A DNA stretch of 22,364 bases from contig CAJTZI010000037.1 in assembly GCA_910584075.1 (NCBI GenBank), forward strand, positions 1-22,364, written 5' to 3'. This document shows positions 1-8,800 of this stretch, piece after piece. How positions within the stretch are numbered: position 1 is the first letter of the stretch; each line of letters starts with the position of its first letter. Both the position numbers and the translations under genes were made by a program. The stretch comes from an uncultured Oscillibacter sp. Lineage in GTDB: Bacteria; Bacillota; Clostridia; Oscillospirales; Oscillospiraceae. The notes under the pieces were generated by a model that saw only the letters and a list, made by a program, of their open reading frames with translations, was not told the DNA's origin and did not search any database.

Positions 1-1
1 G

Positions 2-820
2 ATGGAGGGCATGAAGCAGAAAGCGGGCCGGAAGAAGAAAGGGACCGTCAAGGCGGAGGAACTGGACAGCGATGAAAAGCTGGCCCAGGAAATGGGCATG
101 AAGGTGAGCAAGCTCAACCGGATCATCCGTCTGTCCGAGGCCACCAAGGACGTGTGTGACCGGGTGGATGACAACTCCCTGCCCCTGTCCATCGCCTCCG
201 CCATCTCGTTTTTGAAACCGGAGAATCAGGATGAGGTTCTCCACCTGTCGGACCTGGGGTATAAGATCACCACCGAGCGGGTGGAGCGCATGAAAAAGAC
301 GGAGAAGGCCGGAAAACTGAATGAACAGGCCATGCGGGACATCCTGGAGGACAAGGACCTGGCTCCCAAGCAGACCACTCCGCCCCCGGCTCCCCAGCAG
401 CCCGCACCGTCCAACGGTCCCTCCGCTCCGCCGCCCATTCCCCCCTCCCCGGACGTGAAGCCGGAGCAGGCGGCGCCTTCGGCTCCCAATGTTCCCGGTA
501 TACCGGGGCCCACACCCTCTGTTGGTTCTCCCGCGCCAGAGAGCACGGTCCCGTCCTCCGGCCCCGCGGCGCCGCCTGCCGGTCCCGCCGCCAATGTTCC
601 CCCGGAGGAAAAGGCCCCCTTCAAGGGTGAGCAGGAGCGGCCTGAGTACACCAAGGTCATCCTGGCCGGGGACCGTCTGCGGAAGTATTTCCCCGATGTG
701 TCCATGACGCCCCGCGAGATCGAGGAAAGCGTCTATGACGCCCTGGAGGAACGCCGCCAGCGGCAGTTGAAGGCCCAGCAGAAGGAGAGCGTTTTCAAAA
801 AGAACGTCCCCAAGAGATAA
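2..820 (+). CDS. ParB-family protein, 5'-truncated by window edge
   Basis: The visible 272 residues match the C-terminal part of ParB/Spo0J-like proteins carried on Firmicute mobile elements. The N-terminal ParB/sulfiredoxin-like domain would lie left of the window, so the first visible Met is probably internal. Residues about 18-75 form the helix-turn-helix region (KLAQEMGMKVSKLNRIIRLS followed by a predicted helix ending in AISFL). The last 55 residues, with LRKYFPDVSMTPREIEESVY, match the conserved tail of this subgroup. Between them (about 122-205) lies a long low-complexity Pro/Ala-rich stretch that is probably a flexible linker. Members bind centromere-like DNA in partition, or act in element maintenance. 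The gene ends 3 bases before ardA, so the two are probably cotranscribed. The family call is firm; true partition activity is inference, since no parA is visible. Confidence 0.8.
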   Translation: MEGMKQKAGRKKKGTVKAEELDSDEKLAQEMGMKVSKLNRIIRLSEATKDVCDRVDDNSLPLSIASAISFLKPENQDEVLHLSDLGYKITTERVERMKKTEKAGKLNEQAMRDILEDKDLAPKQTTPPPAPQQPAPSNGPSAPPPIPPSPDVKPEQAAPSAPNVPGIPGPTPSVGSPAPESTVPSSGPAAPPAGPAANVPPEEKAPFKGEQERPEYTKVILAGDRLRKYFPDVSMTPREIEESVYDALEERRQRQLKAQQKESVFKKNVPKR

Positions 821-823
821 GGT

Positions 824-1492
824 ATGGAGTTTACCGCCAATATCGCCAACCTGGGCAAGTACAACGCCGGGGTCCTCGCCGCCGCGTGGCTGTCCTTCCC
901 CGCCACCACGGAGCAGGTACAGTCCGTTCTGCGGGAGATCGGCGTGGACGGCCTGCGGTACGAGGAAACCATCATCCTGGAATACTCCACCAGCGTCAAG
1001 GGCCTCGCCGGGCGGCTGGGGGAGTACGTACCCATTGACGAGCTGAACTACCTCGCCAGCCGGATCGGGGCCCTGACGCCGGAGGAAGCGGACAAGTTCA
1101 CCGCCGCCGTCAGCCACGGGGAGTACGGGGACAGTATGCAGGATTTGATCAATCTGACCTACAATCTGGACTGTTACGACTTTCTGCCGGACGTGCGGAC
1201 AGAGGAAGAATACGGGCGCTGGCTGGTGGACCACCGCCAGGAGTTCCGCTTGCCGGAGAAGGCCAAGCTCTACTTCGACTACGAATCCTACGGCGGAGAC
1301 ACCTGTATCAACGAGGGCGGGGACTTTTCGGAGCTGGGTTACATCTTCAATAACCGGACACCGTTCCAGGCGGTCTATGACGGGCGGAACGTCCCGGAGA
1401 AATACAAGGTGTTCCGCTATCCCCTGCAAGCGAAGGTGAGGCCCGTCCGTTCCGGCAGGGGGCGGGACAGCCCCTCCCGCAAGCGCCCATGA
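824..1492 (+). CDS. ardA: ArdA antirestriction protein
   Basis: This acidic protein of 222 residues matches ArdA, a DNA mimic that blocks type I restriction enzymes and so protects DNA newly entering a recipient. It has the typical start (FTANIANLGKYNAG), a D/E-rich body, the antirestriction-motif region (LINLTYNLDCYDFLPDV) and the conserved end region (YGGDTCINEGGDFSELGYIF, then NVPEKYKVFRYP). Most ArdA proteins end near that point; this one carries about 20 further basic residues rich in Arg, Ser and Pro, encoded by DNA that also forms a terminator. The start follows the upstream stop by 3 bases with only a weak, very close ribosome site, which suggests translational coupling to the ParB-family gene. 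Tn916 orf18 is the classical counterpart. Confidence 0.92.
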   Translation: MEFTANIANLGKYNAGVLAAAWLSFPATTEQVQSVLREIGVDGLRYEETIILEYSTSVKGLAGRLGEYVPIDELNYLASRIGALTPEEADKFTAAVSHGEYGDSMQDLINLTYNLDCYDFLPDVRTEEEYGRWLVDHRQEFRLPEKAKLYFDYESYGGDTCINEGGDFSELGYIFNNRTPFQAVYDGRNVPEKYKVFRYPLQAKVRPVRSGRGRDSPSRKRP

Positions 1493-1504
1493 GGGCGCTT
1501 TTTT
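1481..1504 (+). terminator. Intrinsic terminator overlapping the ardA stop codon
   Basis: AAGCGCCC (1481-1488) and GGGCGCTT (1493-1500) form a perfect 8-bp stem with a 4-base loop, followed by a run of six T (1499-1504). The ardA stop TGA (1490-1492) lies in the loop. A second perfect 6-bp stem (GCGGGA 1462-1467 with TCCCGC 1475-1480) lies immediately upstream. Confidence 0.85.
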
Positions 1505-1535
1505 CATATCAAATTTCAATAAAGGAGCTGATTAT

Positions 1536-1952
1536 TTGAATGTTTTGGTAGTGGAGCCCGGAATGGCCCCCTACGAGAAGGAGATCAACGGACTCAAGGA
1601 TATGCAGGCTATTGTAGACGGCATGATTACCGCCAGTTACCCCTTCGAGGAAAAAGTCGCCATTGTGAGCAATGATGAGGCCCTTGTCAGGGGCATGGAG
1701 TTCAACCGCAGCATTGAGGGCGGGTACGGCGGCATCTGCGGCCCGTTCTTCGTCTGCGGGCTGGGCGAGGAGGACTTCTGTTCCCTTACCCCGGAGCAGA
1801 TGGACTTCTACAAGAAGAAATACCACCACGCGGAAATCCTGCTGGGGTTCCAGAAAGGTGAACCTGTTACCAGTGAGAACTGCATCACCCTGTTTACCTG
1901 CGTCCGGGATCAGCGGGAGTACCGCTGGTGCGTCCGGGCAGTCGAGACTTAA
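1536..1952 (+). CDS. DUF3846-domain protein
   Basis: The product is 138 residues and starts MNVLVVEPGMAPYEKEINGL, the signature opening of DUF3846 proteins found on many Firmicute conjugative elements. The middle region with FFVCGLGEEDFCSLTPEQMD also matches that family. The biochemical role is unknown. The start is a TTG at 1536, chosen because AAAGGAG (1521-1527) lies 8 bases upstream and the family-conserved residues begin exactly there. No signal peptide or membrane segment is visible, so it is probably cytoplasmic. It lies between the ardA terminator and a separate promoter for the CAP gene, so it may be read from leakage through the terminator or from a promoter I cannot identify. Confidence 0.8.
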   Translation: MNVLVVEPGMAPYEKEINGLKDMQAIVDGMITASYPFEEKVAIVSNDEALVRGMEFNRSIEGGYGGICGPFFVCGLGEEDFCSLTPEQMDFYKKKYHHAEILLGFQKGEPVTSENCITLFTCVRDQREYRWCVRAVET

Positions 1953-1976
1953 AATGAATCCCACCGTGAGATTGAT
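1951..1976 (+). repeat. Dispersed palindrome R1
   Basis: Core TCCCACCGTGAGA (1959-1971) with the AT-rich left flank AAATGAA. It begins directly after the stop codon of the DUF3846 gene and lies about 20 bases upstream of the -35 box of the CAP gene. It is a member of a family of at least eight intergenic copies in this window. Confidence 0.85.
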
Positions 1977-1991
1977 TTGACAGACGGATTT

Positions 1992-2020
1992 TTGACGCTT
2001 TTCCGTATTTTTGGTACAAT
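1992..2020 (+). promoter_or_regulatory. Strong sigma-A type promoter of the CAP-domain gene
   Basis: TTGACG (1992-1997) and TACAAT (2015-2020) are separated by 17 bases. A TG at 2012-2013 gives an extended -10. Transcription would start near 2027, leaving a leader of about 38 bases with AGGAGG (2051-2056) before the ATG at 2065. This is the clearest plus-strand promoter in the first 17 kb. Confidence 0.75.
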
Positions 2021-2064
2021 ATTAGTAGGGAAACCCACTAAAAAGCCAACAGGAGGTATCAAAA

Positions 2065-2769
2065 ATGAAAGGGAAGTTTCTGCAATTCGCGCTGGGCGTT
2101 CTCACCGGGGCGGCGCTGTTTGGCGGAGCCTCCGCCGCAGCCGCCGGGATCGCGGCACAGCCCGCATGGTCCCCCATCTTCGTGGACGGACAGCAGGTAC
2201 AGATGACAGCCTACAACATCCTGGGCAATAACTATGTGAAGCTCCGGGACATCGGGAAGGCCGTGGGCTTCAACGTCTACTACCAGGGCGGCGTCCAGGT
2301 GGACAGCAAGGCCCCCTATACCGGCGAGGCCCCGGCCAAGCCCGCGGAGGCGGTCCCGGAATCCACGGACGAGCTGACGGAGGTCCGCCAGGAAATGATC
2401 CGGCTGATCAACGAGGTGCGCCGGGAAAACGGCGTGGAAGAGCTGGCCGTCAACACGGCGCTCATGGACGCCGCCCAGGACTGCGCCCGGCAGGGCTTCG
2501 AGGCGCATGATGTGCGGTACGAAAATGAATCCGCCCTGCGGCATGGCTACCCCTACGGCTTCGGGAGCAATCTCACGGTGTTCACATACAACTGCAACAC
2601 GGACATCGCGCGGACGGCAGTTTCCCATTGGAGATATTCGCCGGGACACTTCCAGACCATGATCGCGGAACGCTATGACAGCATCGGCGTGGGCGTCATG
2701 CTCCAGGACGATTTGGCCTACTGCTACATGTTCGCCGGAAACTCCAACGGCATCAACCCCTATGCGTAA
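2065..2769 (+). CDS. Secreted CAP-domain (SCP/PR1-like) protein with N-terminal stalk domain
   Basis: The product is 234 residues. Residues 1-30 form a signal peptide (positively charged start, hydrophobic core, Ala-rich end). Residues about 35-85 (IFVDGQQVQMTAYNILGNNY, then KLRDIGKAVGFNVYYQGGVQ) match the copper-amine-oxidase-N-like stalk domain common in secreted Clostridia proteins. A short Pro/Ala linker leads to a CAP domain at about 108-234, with HFQTMIAERYDSIGVGVML matching the conserved CAP signature around the second His. The usual GEN motif reads GSN here, so one conserved acidic residue of the CAP cavity seems absent. CAP proteins are extracellular and have varied, often unknown, roles. 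The gene has its own promoter and a good ribosome site. Its position just ahead of the adhesin suggests a surface or cell-contact role, but that is inference. Confidence 0.85.
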   Translation: MKGKFLQFALGVLTGAALFGGASAAAAGIAAQPAWSPIFVDGQQVQMTAYNILGNNYVKLRDIGKAVGFNVYYQGGVQVDSKAPYTGEAPAKPAEAVPESTDELTEVRQEMIRLINEVRRENGVEELAVNTALMDAAQDCARQGFEAHDVRYENESALRHGYPYGFGSNLTVFTYNCNTDIARTAVSHWRYSPGHFQTMIAERYDSIGVGVMLQDDLAYCYMFAGNSNGINPYA

Positions 2770-2782
2770 GCCCTTCCACAGC

Positions 2783-2813
2783 AGCCCTCTCAGCCAAAAG
2801 CTGGGAGGGCTTT
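2783..2813 (+). terminator. Intrinsic terminator after the CAP-domain gene
   Basis: AGCCCTCTCAGC (2783-2794) pairs with GCTGGGAGGGCT (2800-2811) over 12 bp with one G:U pair and a 5-base loop. It is followed by only a short T run, so termination may be partial. Confidence 0.65.
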
Positions 2814-2825
2814 CCCATCCCCTTT

Positions 2826-2846
2826 TGCGTCTCACGGTGAGACGCA
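2826..2846 (+). repeat. Dispersed palindrome R2 (perfect)
   Basis: TGCGTCTCAC (2826-2835) and GTGAGACGCA (2837-2846) are perfect inverted arms around a single central G. It lies between the CAP terminator and the ribosome site of the giant adhesin. It is the most symmetric copy of the family. Confidence 0.9.
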
Positions 2847-2884
2847 TTTCTTTTTGAAATCTGAAAATGAAAGGAAAACGGTTT

Positions 2885-5800
2885 ATGAAGAAAATGAACC
2901 ATCCCCTGCGGACCCGCGTGACGGCGCTGCTGCTGGCGCTGGTCTGCGTCTTGGGTCTGCTTCCGGCCACGGCCTTCGCCGCCAGCGACACGATCAAGCT
3001 GGAGCGGTTCGGCATGTCCGGCGTCAGCTACGAATCCGCGGCCCTGGGCAGCTGCTCCCTCCACGAAATGTACTTCTCCGGCGGGAACAAGACCTCCGTA
3101 GGCTTTTGCGGCACCAAGGGGGCCGGAATGGGAAGCTCCCTGATTGGCCAGACCTGGGGGAACAAGACTCCCGTCTCCGACCCTACCGTCCTGACCATGA
3201 TGGCCTACTACTACGCACACTCCACCGGCGTCTTTACAGATGAGGCCAAGGCCCTGGGCGTGGATACCATTTGGGGCGGCGGCTATACCTGGTATATGAA
3301 CGCCTGGGTGCAGGCGGTCATCTGGCGGTATCAGCAGGGCAGCATGGGCGATCCCGTGACAGCCTGCGCCGAGGAACTGATGGCGGTCTATAACTCCCTG
3401 GAAGGCACCCACTTTACCAGCATCGACCAGGAAAAGGACGGCAGCTCCTTCCGCTCCAGGGCGCAGTATATCCTGGACCTGGGCCAGCGGGGCGTATGGG
3501 GCGAGTGTACGGCCTATGAATACGGCTTCACCGGCGCGGGAAGCAGCGCCCACCCCGCAAGCGGCGTCCAGAAGATCATCCTGGGCGAGCTGAAAGTCAA
3601 GACGGAGGACACCTATACCCTGATCGTCAAGAAGGTGGATTCCAAGAATCCCACCAAGGGCCTCCCTGGGGCCAAGTTCCATATCGAATCCGAAAGCGGC
3701 TCCTTCTCCAAGGACGTGACCACCGGGAAGGACGGAACGGCCACCCTGGAGAACCTGACACCCGGAACCTATGCCGTGACGGAGACCGATCCGCCCGCCG
3801 ACTATGAGATCGACAACGCCGGACCGGAGTACGTCGTTCTCCCCGGTAACGGGAACAACACGGTAACTGTCACCTTCCGGGACACCCCCACCATCACCAG
3901 CGAGGGCAGTATCCGCAAGGTAGACGCGGACGACCCCACCAAGGGCCTTGCCGGGGCTATTATTAAGATCACCGGCGTGGACAATAACTTTTCCGGCACC
4001 TTCATGACCCGGGAGGGCGGCTATATCACCGATGTTCCCTGGGACACCATGCCCGTGGGCAGCTATGTGGCGGAGGAAATGACCCCGCCGGAGGGCTATA
4101 CCATGAGCCCGGACCAGCACAAGATCAAGCAAACCTTTGTCTGGGACGGCAAGTCCGATGTTGCCCTGGTTTTCGAGAACGACGCCAAGGTGAAGGTCCG
4201 GCTGGTGAAGCTGGATGACAGCAACAATCCTCTCCCCGGCGCTGTGTTCAACATCGTCAAGGACGGCCAAATCGTCGGCACCGAGGCCACCAAGGCGGAC
4301 GGCTCCATCACGGTGACGGACGTAACTGAAGGAATGTACGCTTTTGTGGAGGTCTCCGTGCCGAAGCCCTACGCCAAGCTCACCGAGCCGGTCATTGCCT
4401 ATGTGGATCAGGCTGCTGTCAACGGAGGCGGCACCGTCACCGTGACGGCCTCCGATAAGAAGCTCCCGAACCTGACCATTTTGAAGCGGGACAAGCAGAC
4501 CAAGGAGGTCATTCCCGGTACGGTCTTTGAGATCAAGGGCATCCATTACCACTACCACAACGATGTGACCACCGGCGCAGACGGCAAGGCTGTTCTTTCC
4601 AATATTCCGGTAGATTCCTATGAGATCACGGAAAAGAGTGTCCCGGACCCCTATGTGGTAGGCGATGAGCCCATGCAGACCATTTACCTGGGTCCCGGCG
4701 AGGATCGGGAGCTGATCTTTGACAACTTGAAGCAGCCCCTCCTGACCATCGCCAAGATCGACGCCGACACACAGGAGAAAATTCCCGGCACCGTGTTCAC
4801 CATTCAGGGGATCAGCAGCGACTACAAGCACGATGTAACCACCGGCGCGGACGGCACCGTCTCCCTGCGGGTTGCCCCTGGCTCCTACAAGATCACAGAG
4901 AAGTCCGCCCCCGCCCCCTACTACCTGCCCAGCAGAAACGCGGATCGGGAGCAGACGATTTCCCTAAATCCCGGAGACGAAAAGACGGTCACCTTCAAGG
5001 ACCACAAGGTCCCGGAGCTGACTATCTTTAAGGAGGATTCTGTCGCTGGAGCTCCCATTGAGGGTGCGAAATTCCACGTCACCTTCACGTCCAACGGTGA
5101 GGCCGCGGACGCCCCCGGCTCCATTGACTACGGGTATCTCTTTACCGATACCAGGGGCGAGATCAAGGTGCATGAGCAGGGGAAGAAGCTCTATCCCGGC
5201 GAGTACACCGTGACCGAGGTGGCCCCCGCCCCCGGTTTTCAGATGAAGGAACCCATTACGCAGAAGGTCATCATCCACGGCGGAGAGAGTAAAACCCTCA
5301 CCTTCCAAAACGAGCCGTTGAACGGAATCGTGGTCCAGAAGTATGACAGCGTGACCGGCGAAGCCCTGCCCGGCTGCACCTTCCAGCTCCGCTTTCTTGG
5401 CGGGACCTCTGGCACCGGCGGCACCGTCATCGGGCAGAAAGTGACCGGGAAGAACGGCACCTGCATTTGGACCGGCCTCACCGCAGGGACCTATATCGTG
5501 GAGGAAGTGGACCCCGCCGATGGGTATAGCATCATCAAATCCTCCGAGACGGTCTATATCTCCGATGACGGCGTGCAGAATGTCGTTACCGTCTCCTTCG
5601 ACAACGCCCCGGACGGCCTGCTCCTTATCAGAAAAGTTTGCAGCGTCAACCCCAGCATTACCCTCCAGGACGCCGAGTTTAAGATCACCTATGCGGACGG
5701 CAGCGTAATCGGAGACAGCAATGGGATTTACCGCACAGATGAGAACGGCGAAATCCGTATTTCCGGCCTGAAGCCCGGAAAAAGTGTGATTGTCACCGAG

Positions 5801-8800
5801 ACAAAAGCCCCCGCAGGATTTTTGATTGATACCCAAAGCCAGACGGTGCAAATCAAGGAGGGCCGGACTGTAAGCCTTACCTTTAAGAATCAGCCCAAAG
5901 GCCAGTTGATTGTGCAGAAGCGGGACAACATCACCGGACAGCCTCTTCCCGGAGCGGAGTTCCGGGTAACGACCGCCGCTGGCTGCGAGGTGGGCCTGGA
6001 CGGCGTGATTGGCACGTCCACGCTGACACAGGGCGGTATTTTCAAGACGGACAGCAACGGCGAGATTCGGGTTTCCAACCTCGCCCCCGGAGCTTATGTG
6101 CTGACGGAGATCAAGGCCCCGGCAGGGTATGTCATGGACGAACCCAGCAAGAACGTGGTCATCGGGACCAACGGGGACACGCAGACGGTGGTTGTCACGA
6201 ATACCCCCAAGGGCGGCCTCCTGATCCGCAAGACCGACAGCGTGACGGGCAAGGCCCTCTCCGGCGTCAAGTTCAAGATCACCGCCGCCAATGGCGAGCT
6301 GATCCCCGACAACGAGGGCCTGACCTCCAGCAACGGTCTGTACACCACCGATGAAAACGGCCAGATTTATCTCCGCAAGCTGAACCCCAACACCTATGTT
6401 GTGACCGAGGTCGAAACCATTGACGGCTACCTGCTGAACGCCGCCCCGCAGACGGTGGTCGTCAGCGAGGCGGATACCCAGGTTTTGAGCTTCACCAATA
6501 TGCCCCTGGGCGGGTTGTTGGTGAAGAAGATGGATTCCGCCACGAAGGAGCCTCTGGCGGACGTCATTTTCAAGATCACCCGGACGGACGGGACGGTTGT
6601 TGGCAATTCCAACGGCGAGTACCGGACCGACGAGCGGGGCTTCATTTCCCTGCCCGATCTGGAGCCGGGCGGCTATATCGTGCGGGAGGTCCAGGCCAAG
6701 CCCGGTTATCTGCTGGACGATACCCCCCATGCCGTGGAAATCAAGGACCACCAGACTTACACCCTGGAGGTTTTCAACCAGCCCCTGGGCAATCTTATCA
6801 TCAATAAACTGAGCTCCGCAGACAACTCCCCCCTGGAGGGCGTCAAATTCCAGATCAAGTACGCTAATGGGCAGGTCGTGGACAACAAGAACGGGCAGGT
6901 TTCCTCCAACGGCATCTACTACACCGACCGCAACGGACAGATCATCCTCTCCGGCGTCACCGGGACAGTGGTGGTGACGGAGCTGGAGACGATCCCCGGC
7001 TACCGCATTGACCCCAACACCCGGACGCAGACAGTGGTCATCAACCCCAACGACACGCAGACCATCAACTTCTACAACACCCCTACCACGACCCTGATTA
7101 TCCGCAAATTTGTGGAGGGCACCGAGAACGAGCCCCTTTCCGGCGTGGCCTTCCGGGTGGTGGACGGAGCCGGGGCCGCTGTCGGCCCGGACGACGGCCT
7201 CTATTATACCGATAAATCCGGCGAGATCGTCCTGCATGGCATCGAACCCGGCACCGTGGTCATTGCCCGAGAGGTCAAAACCGCAGAAGGCTTTGTGCTG
7301 GACGGCACCCCCCAGGACATCAAGATCGAGGCGGGCCATGTGCAACAGCTTACGTTCTGGAACAAGCGGGCCGGAACATTGGTCATCCAGAAGAAGGACA
7401 AGGTTTCCGGCGCGTTTATCGCCGGGGCGGAGTTCCAGTTGACGTATGCGAACGGCGGCTACGTTGATAATGACAACGGGCATCTGTCCTCCAAGGGCCT
7501 TTACACCACCAACGACAAAGGAGAAATCCGCGTCTCCGGCGTGGTGGGAACCATTGTCGCCAAGGAGACGAAAGCGGCCCCCGGTTATGTGATCGACCAG
7601 ACCACGCAGACACAGACCGTCACCGTGAACCCCATGGACACGCAGACTTTGGTTTTCCTCAATGACCCCTTGTGTTCTCTCACACTGACGAAGCTGGATT
7701 CTGTCACCGGAAAAGCCGTTCCCGGGACTGAATTTGCGGTGAAGGACGGTGACGGCAATGTGCTGGCACGCTGTACCACCGGAAAGGACGGCACCGCCAC
7801 TGTAACCGGACTTGTTCCCGGAAGCACCGTTATTGTGGTTGAGACAAGGGTCCCCAGCGGCTATGTCCTCGATACCACGCCGAAAAGTATTGTCGTGAAA
7901 AATGGCTCTGGAAACAGCTTCATCAGCGGAGGCAATACCTCTGGCGGAAGTAATTCCGGCGGCAATTCCAGCGGAAGCAACTCCAGTGGAAATGATTTGA
8001 CTTTCGAGAATGATCCCAAGATGAGTTTGACGATCCATAAATATGTTGAGGGCACCGCCAATGAACCCCTGGCTGGCGTGGCCTTCAAGGTAGTGGACGG
8101 CTCCGGCAAGCCCCTTAATCCTGATGGGGGCATTTATTATACCAATGATGCCGGAGAAATCGTCCTGGAGGGCCTGGAGCCCGGCACCACCATCACCGCC
8201 CAAGAGGTCAAGACTGTGGATGGCTATGTCCTGGACGGGCGGCCCCAGAGCATCAAGATCGAGGCAGGCAAGGCACAAAATCTCACCTTCTGGAACAAAC
8301 CTGCCGGTTCCCTCGTTATTCGGAAGCTGGACAAGCAGACCGGCAAGCCCTTGGCGGGTGTGGAGTTTGAGGCCATCTATGCCGAGGGCGGCTATGTTGA
8401 CACGGACAACGGGCATCTGTCCTCCAAGGGCCTTTACACCACCGACGATCACGGCGAAATTCACATTTCCGGCATCGTCGGGACTGTCGTTGTCAAGGAA
8501 ACCCGGCCTCTCCCCGGCTATACCATCGAACCGGGCCGGGAGAGCCAGACCGTCACCGTCAATCCCCAGGAGACGCAGACCCTTACCTTCTACAACATCC
8601 CCGCCAATACCCTGACCATCCAGAAATACGTTGACGGTTCCGACAATGAACCTCTCGCCGGAGTGGAATTTTTGGTGACAGACAGTTCCGGCGCCGTGGT
8701 AGGCCCGAACAACGGTTACTACACCACGGATAAGGACGGGCGCATTTCCATCCCCGGCCTGACCCCCGGCACCACCATCACCGTCAAGGAAACCAAGACC

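Noticed and set aside
2867..2887. ATG at 2867 as start of the adhesin
   Set aside because: No ribosome site precedes it. AAAGGA fits the ATG at 2885, which also gives a normal signal-peptide start.
2753..4831. Minus-strand open frame of 692 codons opposite the adhesin start
   Set aside because: It shows the same shadow effect. The plus strand has a signal peptide, a thioester domain and CnaB repeats in this region.
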